64,000 nt of DNA from Gymnopus androsaceus JB14 (GCA_009733575.1 ML769384.1:685257-749256), one strand, 5' to 3'. Positions 43,927-56,800 are shown, counted from the stretch's first letter. Notes: generated by a model not told the origin, from the sequence alone. A program made the numbers and translations.

Positions 43927-45302
43927 TTACCATCCTCTTTGCTCGAAATCTTTCAATGAATCCCTCGTCATTTCTTCCATAGTGTGATACTTGATTCCAA
44001 GTAGTTTCTCTCCCTTGTCCGCAGAGAATAACACCATGTGTGTCACATCCTTAGCCGAACCAGGAAGGCCTTTAGGCAGGTTGGGGTGAGAAGGAATGGG
44101 AGACGGGGACAAGGAGTTGGCACAGTCCACTAGATTAAAATATTTTTCAGCGATGAAAGAACAGAAAATAAGGTGAACACTTACTCCAGTCTTGCCAAAC
44201 ATAAGGTCCTGCGAAGGGAGCCAAATAAGTTAAACAAGGTGTACTAACGCAGGTAAACTAATGCACATACCAGCACTGACAATGATTCTCTCTCCTTGAA
44301 CCCCCTCCTTCACCAGAGCAAGTACATGCGCCTCCGCAAGGTCCCGGACATCAACCCAACATAACCCTGTAAGTAACAACTCTGGAGCCTTGGTACCCAG
44401 TATGACAGTATTGTAAAAGTCTGCCATGGACGTGTTCAGGCTGGAGGGAGCGGAGACCTCATGCATTACTGGACCCAGGACCTGCCATGGAAAGTATTGA
44501 GAAGAAGGCATACCGTCTAAACAAGGAACGAACCAAAGGTGGATTAAGCACGACCAAATCCCAATTGAGGCTGCTCTTGTGTTTCTCGTAGAATCCCCAA
44601 GCAGCTGTATTCATATTAACTTACTAGAAGTCGTATTTGACCAAAGGGTCTCTTACCCCTTTCAGCCAGCGTCTTACTGGCCCGATACATGAATGCAGAC
44701 GATGCCTTGGATCCCTCCTTCTCCACAATGTCGACTGCCTCATCATTCCAGTCTTGCTCGGTGCATATTTTCGGAGTTGTACCAGTCATAGCGACAGCGG
44801 CACATGAAGAAGTTATTACAATTCGGCGTACACCGGAACCGTACTTGAGTGCACTCTCAAGTATGCCGAGTGTACCTTTGACGGCGGGGTCAATGAGTTC
44901 TGGTAATAGGTTAGCAACACTCTCTATCTTGTTTGGCTCATGTACGCACCTTGAGGCTCTTTAGCTTTGAAATGAAACGGAGATGCAGTATGCTCGATCG
45001 CATCTACACCTTGCACTGCTTCATCAAAGGCTCCTTCCTGTTGAGATTTGATCAGTGAATCCCAAGGTGGAAGCAATTCAGCTCCGACATACCTTGACTA
45101 TGTCAGGGACTACAGCCAATTCGAATTTGTCTCCATAATCAGCAAAGATCTTCTTCAAGTGGGTGCCCTTATCCTCAGAGCGCACTGTCCCGCGTACGGC
45201 ATAGCCTTTCTGCAAGAGGTTATTTACGACCCAAATAGCAATATAACCGTTTGATCCAGAAACGAGAACTTTAGTCGTTTTTTCAGGAGCTACAATGGGC
45301 AT
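43927..45302 (-). CDS. NADPH-dependent short-chain reductase (GRE2-like)
   Basis: A minus-strand gene from ATG 45302 to the stop at 43927, in several exons. It has the nucleotide-binding Gly motif VLVSGSNGYIAIWV, then VRGTVRSEDKG, the catalytic Ser stretch RRIVITSSCAAVAM, the YxxxK motif MYRASKTLAE, LNPP and WVDVRDLAEAHVLAL. This is the extended-SDR family of methylglyoxal/aldehyde reductases and dihydroflavonol-4-reductase relatives. It reduces carbonyls with NADPH in the cytosol; the true substrate is unknown. All joins I tested keep frame. The 3' end converges with the lipoyl synthase gene across 121 bp. Confidence 0.85.
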
Positions 45303-45497
45303 TTTTTCTTCAAGGTGAGGGTTGGAATCACGATAACGATGAGGCGGGAACGATAAATGATAAGGCTGACGTAGATGTCACGATGTGACCTTTGGATAAC
45401 GAATGGAAAGAAATTGACGCAGGGAGATGGAAGAGATGTATTCTATCATATATATGATATAGACTCACTCTGTCCAGTCCGCGTCCGGATAGAAACA

Positions 45498-46656
45498 TCA
45501 AGAAGGCGAGGTGGTAATGCCCAAACGCCCATCTTCGACAATGAACGTAAATCGACTCGTTTGAGAGCTGTTAGCGGACCGAAGGACGCCTAGAATTCGG
45601 GTATTCCGACGGGTCTTTGAAGACTCCTGCATACAAGCATCTGTAAGCGAGGTCTCTACTGACAGCTGTGGGATGGGGGGTATGGAAAGAGCGATATGAA
45701 GGGTCAAGGGCAAAGCACCGACAGATGACCGACTGGAAGAACCACCAGATTCGTCCTTGTCGGGAAAAAGTGCGGGAGGTGGAACAAGATGCTGGCGGTA
45801 TAATGAATCACTTGTATTTTCGTCGACCTTCGTTGTCTTTGTAGGAGTTAAACCCCAATTGGTCAAGATGATTAACGGTTTGTGAGAAGAATGAAACCGT
45901 TGGAGTGCCGATACAACATGGTGCAAAGGGTTGAATGATTTATTAGCCCTGTGAGGGTGAGCTGTCGGCTGTAACTGTTCGGCGGCGAAGCGGTCTGACC
46001 AATAAAAAGCACTTATGGAGTCAACTGCCAAAACACCAATTTCGGAGTTGGGGAGTTTAGTGTGATGGTATGACGGTAGATGAAGCAAAGTAGCAGCCAC
46101 TTGGGCAGAAGAATTTGGATAACATATGTGAAGATTCTGTAGTGACCGCTTCACCAGGAGCTCGATGGCGTCAGAGTCAATCGTGGGTTTCAAAGCAGTT
46201 TCCAGATGCGATATCAGCAATTGTTTGAATCGAGGTAGGCTAAACGACGCGTCCGTGTCGAAAAGCACGGCTACTTTATCCCATCCACCCAGTGATATAG
46301 AGCAGTAGGTGTTTGGTAAAATGCAGGAAATCACTAGCAAATACAGAAAATGCGACTTCCCAGAAGCAGACGGGCCTTGGATTTCCAGCACGTCGCCCAA
46401 ACGAAGATTATCAAGAGGTGTTTCGTGAGCGGTCGAAGAGCTCGTGTCAAACATGGAAATATTTATTGGAGTGGACTCTGTGAAGAAGTTACAATCTTCA
46501 TCTGAGCAATGCGAATATACCAACCTTCGCATCGCGCTGTAGCCAGAAGCTAGATATTGTGGAATAAGAGCTCATCAATAAATGTTTTCCGGAAAAAATA
46601 CTCACAGCCTGTAGAGATTCTGACTGAATTTCCTGAATCATTCGATTGAAATCCAT
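45498..46656 (-). CDS. XRCC2-like RecA/Rad51 paralogue
   Basis: A minus-strand gene with ATG at 46656 (MDFNRMIQEIQSESLQA), a short intron, and a long second exon to the stop at 45498. It has a Walker A motif GPSASGKS after LRLGDVLEIQ, FDTDASFSLPRFKQLLI, and the Walker B neighbourhood VLAVDSISAFYWSDRF, where the DSISAFYW string is the XRCC2 hallmark. These proteins assist Rad51 in homologous recombination. Two donors for intron 1 are possible and I could not decide between them; one of them (GTATTT) gives a continuous frame. Confidence 0.75.
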
Positions 46657-46942
46657 AGTGAACGAGAATTCAAGTTGAAGTTGGTGAAGGAGGGCCAGCG
46701 CTAAAAACTAGCGCCTTATCTGCTTATTTCTTCAGAATCTTCCCACAGAACCTTCATCCCTACTTCTTGTGCCTTAGCCAACAACCTTTGATTCGGTCCC
46801 CGCAGGCTCCCTATAACCTTCAAATAGTTGGATGGGATCTACGGCAACCACATCCTCTCAGATTTATTATACGGTCTTCGACAGACATATACCTTTTTCA
46901 CGACCACGACCACGACGATTTTTACGATAACAATATAAAGCA
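46657..46942. promoter_or_regulatory. Divergent promoter, XRCC2-like / coiled-coil gene
   Basis: The starts at 46656 (minus) and 46943 (plus) are separated by 286 bp. Two repeats of cgaccacgac lie just upstream of the plus-strand start. No specific element is named. Confidence 0.4.
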
Positions 46943-49365
46943 ATGACTACAGCTGCCCCTAGAGCCAATCCTAGACGTCCTCCGAGTCTATCTGCTACTC
47001 CATCTCATTCCCCATCATCTTCCATCTCCAAAGGCGCCACCGCTCGCTCAGCAGCCAGCCCTCGTACTCCTTCTTCTCTTAATTCACCTGGCGTTCGCAG
47101 GTCTATTTCGAGACCAACAGGATCTGTACAGAATGGAGATTCTGCAGAGACTCTTTCTGCTGAATTAAAACAGGAAACAGAGAAAAAGGAAAAGGTCGGT
47201 TGCCTTGTGTTCTGTATAACGTTATTCTGTTGACACGCGACATAGCTATTGGTCCAGCTGCAAGATAAAGACCAGACAATCTCCACTTTGAACACAGAAA
47301 ATGATAATCTCACTTCTGCTCTCCATGCTGCCGAGACACGTCTCAACGAGCTCTACGCGGACCAGAGTCGCTCCGAGCAGGAGCTTGCACAGAGAATAGA
47401 CATATCAGAGAAACTCAGGTCTCAAGTGCGCGAACTAGAGAAGGAAAAACGAGATCTTTTGCGCAGATACAACGAACAGGTTAGCTATGGTTTATCCCCG
47501 CCGAATACACTGACTGATGTACTGTGTTAGACGTCTACCTCTGACGCAGAGCGGCAGGCTTTCTATGATAACGAGCAACACCTTAAATCTCGCATACAAT
47601 CCTTATCCCAGGCTCGGAGGAAGCCCGAAAGTCCTATTGTTGCCGAACCCGAATCAGATGTTGAATTCGAGGAGGAGGAAACTCAAGTGGACCCTACGCC
47701 CGAGGCCGAGTCTACGAAACAGGACATGAACGACCCAGACCAAGAACCTGCGGAGATGACAGCTCTTCGATTAGAGCTATCAACGCTTTCCACATCCTAC
47801 ACGTCTCTGCAGAGCACCCTTGTTCTTTTGCAAGGCCAGTTAGTTGATCTCAACCGAGTCAACAAACAGTTGCAGGAGGACAACGAGAGTTATATGATTT
47901 TACTCCAGGAAAGGACCTTGAGTGGCCAGTTTGACCTCATGAAGCAAGTCGGAGGAGGGCAAGATGACGATGATGAATCTGACCGGGGTGACGTTGGAAG
48001 TCTCCGCAGTACTGGACGTAGCACACTGGATAAAGTCGAAGAAGAAGAGCCAACGGGCAGCTTGGCGGATGAGCTTAGTGGGAGCTTCAACATGTCCCGA
48101 GACGAGTCTGATTCTCATTCTGGACGGCCACGTATGGGTCGCAACCGTAGTTCTTCCGTTTCTCACTCACCGAGTGGGCATCAAGGCGAGTCTCTTGCAG
48201 ACTTGCCCGTCGCGGGTCCTGGTCTCGACCTGGCTGCCGGTAAGATTTTTCACCATTGCTTTAGCCGTTTTCTGAATTGTTGGATTCATTGCAGAATTGG
48301 GCCGCGCTGAGAACAAAGACATATTGGACGGTAATGTTGAGGAGTCCCCCGTAAAGAACAAAAGATCTAGAAAGGACTCCAAGGGCGCACCCGGCTTCCT
48401 CGAACCCAGTGCTTCTTCTAGTGACGTTCTAGCACTGCGCACAGAAGTCAAAGCACTCAAAGACGCTAATAAAGCGCTTTCTTTGTACGCATCAAAGATC
48501 ATCGACCGTATCATTGCTCAGGAAGGCTTCGAACACGTTCTAGCAGTCGATTATGAGAACGAGCCTGCTACCCCCTCCACTGCAGCACCTAAAACTGCCA
48601 AGCCACGACCACAGTCTGTTATTGTCGGTCGTACAGCGTCCGCGCCCGATTCCCCTAAAGTAACCGGTCCCGGCTTTAATGTTCCAAAGCTTGGATCTCC
48701 TCCTAACCCACCTAGTACCAAGTCATCACGTGAGATCCATGTCGTTTGACTGGAAAGGTCTCTTCAACAGCGGCGAGAAAAAGCCAGAGCCCAACCTGCG
48801 CCCGCTCACCTTGAAGCCTGGAGCTAGCCCCGTCACTGGCGGTAGAAAGCTGGATACCACTGAGGACGAAAATGACCGTCGCGAACGAGAGAGGATTAAC
48901 GCCACCATGAAACTCATGGGTATCGAAACGCCAGCCCCCACTTCGCCCGCTCCCATGCAGAAATCCTTCTCCTCCCCAGGTCCTGCGCCATCGCCCACCA
49001 CTACTAGTAACAGACGGTTCTCTCTCTTTGGTTCTCGAACACCTGTATCCGAGCCAGCCTCCTCGCCATCACCCTCCCTGCATAGCAATTCATCGCGTTT
49101 GGCCTTGGGTATCGAGAGCACAGGACTTACTCAAGAAGCCCTCGAACATGTCGAGGCTCAGAATTCCTTGGCCGCTCTCGACGCTCATGAACGTACTCTG
49201 AGCTCAGAGATCGCTAAAGGCTCTAGCGGTGGGTTCACGGAAATCAGACGAAATAGTCGCCGCAGCAGGCGAAGTGCGGGAGGACGAAGCGCTGGAGGCA
49301 GCGATAGTGGCAGGAGCACTGTTTGGAGTGCGGGCATGAGCGCTACTGGCGAAGATGAGGAATAA
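46943..49365 (+). CDS. Long coiled-coil, Ser/Pro-rich protein, uncharacterised
   Basis: Exons 46943-47194, 47246-47479, 47531-48239 and 48295 onward. The N-terminus is Ser/Arg/Pro-rich with phospho-type repeats. Residues about 75-165 form a coiled coil (LNTENDNLTSALHAAETRLN ... RSQVRELEKEKRDL), and a second coil lies near residues 240-300. A C-terminal part, SMSFDWKGLFNSGEKK ... GIESTGLTQEALEHVEAQNS, follows in the next frame. Near 48729-48733 the frame 0 reading ends in SSREIHVV, whereas skipping one base gives a continuous SSRRSMSFDW reading to the stop at 49365. I treat it as one gene with an indel; a second gene starting at MSFDW is less likely because no promoter space is available. No enzyme motif is seen. 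A structural or microtubule-related role would be a guess. Confidence 0.6.
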
Positions 49366-49729
49366 ATGTCTTCGCCAAGTCTTCGCTGTTCTATTCAGAT
49401 TTATACCTTTGGCATCCCAACCTCGATTTACATGCATAATTTATGGAGAGATTTCTGCTGTTTTTTTTTCATTTATAAGCATACCCCTTCATTCAAATAA
49501 TAACCTATTCTTTAGTGCCCCAGTGTATGGTGGGCGGTCGAACGACACATTGTTTCTGTCTCATCACGCTCAGCTGAATATCTTTCCATTCCTTCTGTCA
49601 GTGCTGTAGCCATTGAACATGGAGTGGTATGCCGATTTCATAAATTGGACGTATGTTTCGGTAAGTACACCACTATGTATCGCTGATGTCCAACAATCTT
49701 CCCACAGTTCAAGTCGTTAAGAAGGGAAC
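49366..49729. other. Intergenic region before the MITE
   Basis: About 360 bp of AT-rich sequence after the coiled-coil gene. It contains the gggaac copy at 49724-49729 that forms the left target duplication of the element. No gene is seen. Confidence 0.4.
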
Positions 49730-50010
49730 TCAAGAGGATGGCGGAAAAAAAATTTTAGACACAGACTCATATATGGGGTAGTTTTCTGCGCTGAAAACAA
49801 CGGTGTTTGAATTTTTGAAAAATAACCAGTTTTGGGAGAGATATGGCCATTCCGTTTTTCCCTGCCAAAACTGAGCGTCTGTTGAGCCCTCCGAACACAA
49901 GCGCTCATAGGTGCTGGTGAAAGAATACAAATATGTTCTCACGGGAGGGGGGGTGGTCATCGATCTAAGCGGAGTTAGTGTCCGGAATTAACATTCCGCC
50001 ATCCTCTTGA
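49730..50010. mobile_element. 281-bp non-autonomous TIR element (MITE-like)
   Basis: The element starts with tcaagaggatggcggaa and ends with its exact reverse complement ttccgccatcctcttga, giving 17-bp terminal inverted repeats. It is flanked by perfect 6-bp direct repeats of gggaac (49724-49729 and 50011-50016), the expected trace of target-site duplication. The interior has no transposase-sized frame, so it would depend on an enzyme elsewhere. It sits 117 bp upstream of the P450 start at 50127. The superfamily is not identified. Confidence 0.85.
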
Positions 50011-50126
50011 GGGAACTGAACGCCGGAGGTGCTTACGTGGTTCATCAATAATGAGCGTCACTGTATCATTATGACCAAGGCATTTATTTGAATTTATATA
50101 CATTCCTTCGGTATAAAGCAAGGTGG

Positions 50127-52816
50127 ATGCTGGCCTTCCCTAGATCCGGCTCCATCATGCTGGGAACTGTCATTAAAGCCATCTTTGCTTTCGCCTTCAT
50201 CTCAAGCACATACATCCTCTTCGGATTCGTTTATCAATACTATCAAAGATCTCTCAAGTTTTTGAGAGGTCCTCCTAGATCTTCATTCCTCCTTGGTTGG
50301 TGTTAGAGCTTGCTCCTTAGTTTGAACTCACCGTTTCCTTAGGAAATGACTATGAATTAATCCACCAAGAAGTGAGGTCTTATTTTATTTGCTACTGCGT
50401 CTTTCACACTCATGTACATCCACTCTTCAAAGGAGGTTAACATTATCGAAACCAAATGGTTTAATGAATACGGAACTGCTTTTCGAGCAAGCATCTGTTA
50501 TGGAGTAAGTGGAAATCATCCCACAGAGACCTTTGACTACAGTTTTCCGTCGTTGCCTTTTGTTCTGACAGCGTGTATGCTCATCGTGTCATTTCTCACA
50601 GGAAGACTCGTTAATGGTGGCCGATCCCCGTGCCTTGCAATACGTTCTCCACACTTCTGGTTATAGATTCCCAAAAAGCATAGATGCGCAGCAGGTAACT
50701 AAAATGATGTTTGGACGTAGGTGAGTGTTTTTGTTACTTAAGTTGCTTGAGCTTGATTAATTTGTTTTTGGGGGCCGCGTAGCATTGTTTGGGCGGAAGG
50801 TGGATTTTTTTAATTAATCATCTTCACGCCAGATGCTCATTTAATGTAAAGGCGAAGTCCATAACCGACAGAGGAAAGCTCTGAACCCTGCTTTTTCTGC
50901 TACTCAGTTGCGACAATTTCTGAGTTTGTTCCAACGTTCCACTGCTCGAGTAAGCTCAACCTTTTGCTTTTGATTTTCGGAATACGAGCTGTTAATTGGT
51001 TTCTCAGCTGGCTAACAAATGGAAAGAAGAGCAACTGGTCAGCTCAGTCGTCAACGTGTCGCAATGGCTTCCAAAGATCACATTAGACGTTATCGGTGAA
51101 AGTAATTCTAACAAATATTGTATACCATTCATCCGCTAATTAACAACCCAGGTGCATTCGATTACAAGTTTGGAGCACTTGATGGCCATGCAAACGAGTT
51201 GGGCGAAATTTTCAAGCATATGTTGTATGTATTCTTTGCGACTCTCGAATTATATTTTCTTAAAGCTATATCCTTACGCCTCAGTGCCGATTCCCGTCTC
51301 TACCCCCAAACACGGATTATACTCTTCCGAGCCTTCCGGCGGTCCCTTCCCACTCCGCTGGCGAACTTTTTGTGCCGATTCCCAACCAAAGAAGAAACGA
51401 GGTTCAGGGAGTTTTCGGATGCATCTAAGAAGGTTGCCAAGTCTGTCTTCAGGACCGCGGCTCAGGAAGCCAATGGACAGGAAGACTCGAAAGGAAGCAA
51501 AGATGTACTCAGTGTCCTGCTCCGTTCGAATTCGGCTGAAGATCCAAAGAAGGCCCTTGACGAGGATGAAGTACTTTCCCAAATGGCGTAGGTACAAGTA
51601 TTGCTGAAGAATATATCTAACTAACAAGGGCTCCACTAGGGCGATCATGCTTGCAGGCCATGAGACAACCGCATCCACTACTGCCTGTAAGTTTAGTCCC
51701 TATGATAACTCATACATAGTATAGGCTAACTATTGTTGTTCCAGGGTTGCTTTTTGAGCTCACTAAATCCCCTAAAGATCAACAGAGGGTTTATGCTGAA
51801 ATTCGAGATGTGCGAGCCCGAGTCGGTGTAGGCGCGGAGTTGACTGTCAGTGATTACGACTTCGATGCCTTTCTTCAACGCCGTTATCAAGGTTCGTTTC
51901 CGTTGCCTTGTATGGCAACAGATTTTCACTAATAACACGCTCGCGTTGGCAGGAAGGACTGAGATTGCACCCTATAGTAAGTTTCCTGCACGGTCTCTTG
52001 CATACCTCGCTGATACCACTGCGTCTGCAGGTACCAAACCTTTTCCGACAAGCAGCCTCCGACGATAGCATTCCACTCGACTTTCCTATCATTACCGAGT
52101 CTGGGGAGGAAATCTCGCAAATCCCTGTTAGCAAGGGACAGCGGATTGTTCTTTCCATTGGAGTGTATAACAGGTGTGTCAAGATCAAGTATCTCTCATG
52201 AAGCGATTTCTTACTGCCGACCAATAGGTTGACCCAAGTATGGGGTGACGACGCCAATGAATGGAACCCAGAGCGGTTCATGATCGATTCGAAGAAGAAG
52301 ACGGCTCTTGGAGTTTATGCTAACTTGTGAGTGGGAAGTAGTTGTACAAGTTGGATTATTCTTACCAATCTGTTTAGGTTGACATTCAGTGAGTGATTCT
52401 TTACGGTGTCCAGGATATATTGACAATCTGCAATTTCTCAAGGTGCCGGTGTAAGAGCCTGCATAGGGTAAGTGTGGTATACATACATATGCAAGTACTG
52501 CGCCCAATGACTTTTTTTGTGATCTAGCTGGCGATTTGCGTGAGTACCTTTCTTTTACAGTGATTCTGCAGCATAACAACGCCTTTCAGTATAATGGAAC
52601 TTCAAGCAATCCTTTTCGGTCTCCTCGAAAACTTTGAATTCTCTCCTCCGCCTGGAGGGTTGAATGACATCCAACGTGTACCAGGTATATCTTGTTCTGT
52701 ATCTCCCAAAAAGCTTTCCTCAACAAATCTATGCAGCGGGACTAATGATACCGATGAAGAAGAACAATTGGCAAGAAGGAGTTCAGATGCCGTTGTATAT
52801 CAAAGCTCGTGAATGA
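50127..52816 (+). CDS. Cytochrome P450, paralogue of the broken 29-31 kb copy
   Basis: A plus-strand gene in more than ten exons from ATG 50127 to TGA at 52816. An N-terminal membrane anchor (VIKAIFAFAFISSTYILFGF) is followed by FLRGPPRSSFLLG, then WAEGEVHNRQRKALNPAF, the I-helix AGHETTAS, the K-helix EGLRLHPI, an NEWNPERF-type segment, and the haem ligand loop FSAGVRACIGWRF. It ends VPAGLMIPMKKNNWQEGVQM. P450s use haem-bound oxygen at the ER membrane with NADPH reductase; the substrate is unknown. One frame break lies near 51858-51864, where GAC TTC GAT should be GAC TCG ATG as in the paralogue (SDYDSMHFFNAAIK); skipping one base restores the frame. Its 3' end converges with SLX9. The last residues form a better C-terminus than in the paralogue. 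Confidence 0.8.
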
Positions 52817-53717
52817 GGCCTTGAGCGTACTTAAGTATATGTAGTGCACATATGGAATATATATTTAGTACCCAAAACGAGCCAAAACGCTCGTCATGAC
52901 AGTTGTACATAAAGCAGCTCACGCTTGGAACATGTTTAACAAGTGTATTTTGTGCATGGGTGCGGATGGTTTGGAATGGATTAGATGAAAATTCAGGATT
53001 AGAAAGGATGAGCCGTTGTCGAAGTAGTTCGGTTTTCCTAAATGAAAGGTATTGAGGGCATGCTTGTTCGGAAAGTCGACACAGAATACGTACAGTGCTT
53101 TCTTTCTTTGCTTCTCTGATAGTGTCGATCCTTTCCCTTCACCTATTTGGTTGGATCGAACTTTCGAGTGTTGTGTTGATGACTTGGATGCGTTGTCCCC
53201 GTCGACTTGCATATGCAGTGATTTTGACTTTTCTGAATCCCTCGCTGCATCTGCTATTGTGGGCAGCAAGGCTTCATCATGTCGACAGACTGAAGCGCAT
53301 CTCGAATGTCCCCTAAACCTTGCCCTATCTGCTCTCTATTCTTCCGTTTCATTCGCCTCTCGTGTGACTTTGAATAAGGAGACTGCCTCAGTTCAATTCT
53401 TTCCAAAAATGCCTCGCGCTTCAGCTGCTGCTTGTCTTTCTTCTTCAGAACCGGGGCTGCAGGTACGTGTTCTTCAATTAGGTGTTTCGACGGCCTAGAT
53501 ACTGCATCTGTACGTAGCCTTGTAATCTAGTAAACAGAGAACTCACTGAAAATCCCGAGTCCTCGACAATAGTTTCTTCATCTAGCGATTTACGCTTTGC
53601 GCTGGGAAGCTTTACCGATGAGTTGTGTGAAGTAGATCGTTTCGATCGTTCTTTCGGCTGCAATTAGTCCTCAATTCTTATCCTAAAGCTTGTGTAGTCG
53701 TTCAGTGGACATACCAT
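52800..53717 (-). CDS. SLX9: SLX9-type ribosome biogenesis factor
   Basis: A minus-strand gene with an ATG-only first exon at 53717-53715, then PKERSKRSTSHNSS, VLKKKDKQQLKREAFLERI, YSKSHERRMKRKNREQI and, after another intron, LILSNPEFSSNPFQTIRTHA, a diagnostic SLX9 C-terminus. SLX9 helps pre-40S export and rRNA processing in the nucleolus. A frame break of one base (or two) lies near 53270-53285, between the LGDIRDALQSV segment and the following ALLPTIADAARDSE. The 3' end is uncertain: the first in-frame stop after HVPSVS lies at 52802-52800, inside the 3' end of the P450, so a nearer stop with an intron or indel is possible. Confidence 0.75.
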
Positions 53718-53868
53718 CGTGATGGAAGAAAAAAGATCAGAGATCACAGCCACAATTTCCATACCGGCATGGTCAAAGCGTCGCTTTTTTTTCATTGAAG
53801 CAAGAATCGTGCTTCAATACTTAGTCCCACTTTCTGGTATAAGGAATCATTTTCCTCACAATAACTAT

Positions 53869-56800
53869 CTATCTAACATCCATGTACTCTTCAATAACGC
53901 TTTTAGGCTTCTTGAATTTACCCAGCGGCTTATATTCAATTTCCATTCCGAAAGCTCTTGGTCCCCCTATTTCTAAACCTCGCTCGCTACTCGTCCATTT
54001 CTCAGATCCCGAAATCCCAACAACAAACACCAGAAGCCCATAGCGATACTCTGGTGTACCGATCGCCTCTCCAGTCCGCGCATCGCATACACAGATTAGA
54101 TCTGGCACTGAAGCCACGACTTGCTCGCTACCAGAATCAGATAGAGCAATAGCCAGGATATTTTCATTCTTGAATGGGATTTTCATTGTTCCCTTGAATT
54201 GAGTAGCAGAGTCCGACAACCATACTGCCACTGCCAGAGACATCTGCGGCACCGATTAGAACCTCACCGTAAACATGTCCTTTGACGGTTTTCCTCTCCA
54301 CATTGATAATCTTTCCTTTGAATAGGACTCTGGCAGACTCATCTCCGCCGACCTCCTCTATAATCGCTTCTGCAACATGATCTACGTCGTTCCGGGATCG
54401 ACAAAGTGCCACTGCACGTCCTATCCGCCACGAGAGAGATATCGTGTTTTCGATGACCCAAGTTTTCATATCCTTTCCTGAACAAGGACCTTTGGCACAC
54501 CCGACACTACTGCCCATTTCGGAAAGAGCGGCACGAAGAGCACGTTCAATTTGCTTTTCGCTCCTTGCGGAAAGCATTAGCTACAAGAAAATGGGCCCAG
54601 TCAATCAATCGTATAGGTATCTGAACTAAGATCTCACTATGTTGTTCCCATTTCCGTCTGCGATGACGGTAGGAAGGAATAGGGCGTGGTCTCCTGCCCA
54701 TACAACAGGTGTAATTTGCCATGCGACTGGGTAGGCTCGTCCCATCCAATCCCCGTCTACTACAGGGATATTCATGTTTCGTTGAAGCCCCGAGAATCAA
54801 ACCTAAATCCACATTTAAGCAGTCGTTGATTTCAGAGATACATACACATATCCCACCTTGTAATCCATTCCCTCCACCAATCTCTAAATCAATCATAACA
54901 TCCGGTTTAATACCAAGATAGTCGTATAAAATATTCTGAGATTCCATCAATTCATCTCCAGGAAGTTTCTCAATTCCTACCGTCGGGCTTCCCTTACATC
55001 CACCACAACCAACAACATCCTCATCACCCACCCATCCAGGTTCAATTACTCGCACTGTCGCCCCAGTTGAGCGCATCATTTCACGTAGGCGTAAAAAATG
55101 CTGGTACGGCGTGCCTCCGCCTCCAGTACCTAGGATATAACATCCTACAGTGATCCACTCCAAATCAATCTCGGAAAGATACCATTCGTAGTTTGTAGAA
55201 TCGGGGAGTGATGATGTGTTAGATTTTCCAGGGGAAAGGACAATGGTAGGGATGTACGAGCTAATGTCAGAGGAGGTTGAGAGCACGCCAGTGGACGGAG
55301 AGGGATTTTCTGGTATCGATGTTTTAGAGGAGATAGCCTTTACGGAATAGTTGCTCGTAGAATCCGGGGAGGCCTCCAAATGAGGAATGGTGGGGGTTGT
55401 TATACGAGAAAATTCGAAGTCCCCAATTGCTTTGACTATCAACCTGCATTTATTTGCCACATACTATCGAAAGATTCAGAAGTTAGCTTATCATTCCCAT
55501 GCCGATGGACGTACAGGGACTGGAATTGCGTCCATCTCAGCAATCTCTATCGTATCGCGTACAGCACCAGCAGCAACAGCTCGCTCGATTGCCATTTTGG
55601 AAACTTCCTGCAACACAGCTTGAGTTGTTCTTCCCTCTGTGCTGAGAACCGTGTCGACTACTCCCGAGACACGGGCGATGGCTATTTAAAGATGGTCAGT
55701 CTATAGCTAAGATTTTGATGGAGTACAGGAGCTTTACCAGCACCAATGGCATTCGCAACACCAGCATATTCAGGTATGATCACTCTACTTGCTCCTTTCA
55801 GTGAGACCTTTCCCTCTCTATCCGGTGATATTATCACAGCGCCTCCACCGACCAACAGCACGGGTACATCATCAGCAGAGGTTTTCATCTGATCAATGAC
55901 TTCCTCGAGCTTACGCCTCGCTGCAGCTTCATATGCCGATAGCAGTTCGGGAAGATCATATCCTTTTCCTTGATTACTTTCAAGAAGACGTTCCTTGGCA
56001 AGCTGCATAGTTCCTATGGATGCGTCCGACTGTGATATAAGGGACCGAGAGACCATGGCGTAGTCTGTAGTTGTAGGCACGTCTCCGCCAAAGACTAATG
56101 CTTGTTCACTAATGAGGTGCCCTACAGAATCAGGACCAATAGTGAGGATCGGGGTCTTGAGATCATCTTCTCGAGTGCGAACTCTGGACCCGCCCCCAAG
56201 ACCAATACTATCACATGTGGTTCAATGAGAAAGGATATACGCATTAGAAGGATATGCCACCTCTTGACATCTGGACAGGAAAAGTTCATTCGAACTCCTC
56301 CCATTTCAGTCACAGCGGCTGCCTGTCTGGGTAGTCCACTGGCGACTAACATTCCTACATCTGTATCGAATTTGAGAACCAAATTACTTATCGAAGGAAG
56401 TCAAATTACTTACCAGTCGTCGTTCCTCCAATATCAATAACAAGCATGCTCTCCTTCTTGATATTCGCCTTTACAAGAAAAGCTGCGCCACACATGGAAT
56501 TTGTCGGTCCACTGTTGAATGTCCTTATAGGCAATCTCGCAGCGTCTGCAGCCTGGAGAATGGTACCGTCGTTTTGTGTCAAGAACACGGGGCAGGTGAG
56601 TTTGAGGCGGTGGATAGCGTATTGGAAGGAAGAGATGGTATGCCGTGCGAAGGACAATATGGATGCGTTGAGGATGGCAGCATTTTCTCGTTCCATGAAG
56701 CCGAGATTAGCCACTGCAACATAAGTATTATGGTATGCACTGGATTTCAGACATTCCTGCCTATTTACCTTCTTTGGATAGTACAACGTCCGCTTCTGGG

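Noticed and set aside
44490..44545. Apparent frameshift in the reductase before GPVMHEVSAP
   Set aside because: A normal 5' GTTCGT / 3' ggcag intron explains the gap and yields LNPPLVLGPVMHE.
49717..49960. Open frames inside the MITE as a protein-coding gene
   Set aside because: They lie within the transposon-like element and lack a transposase motif.
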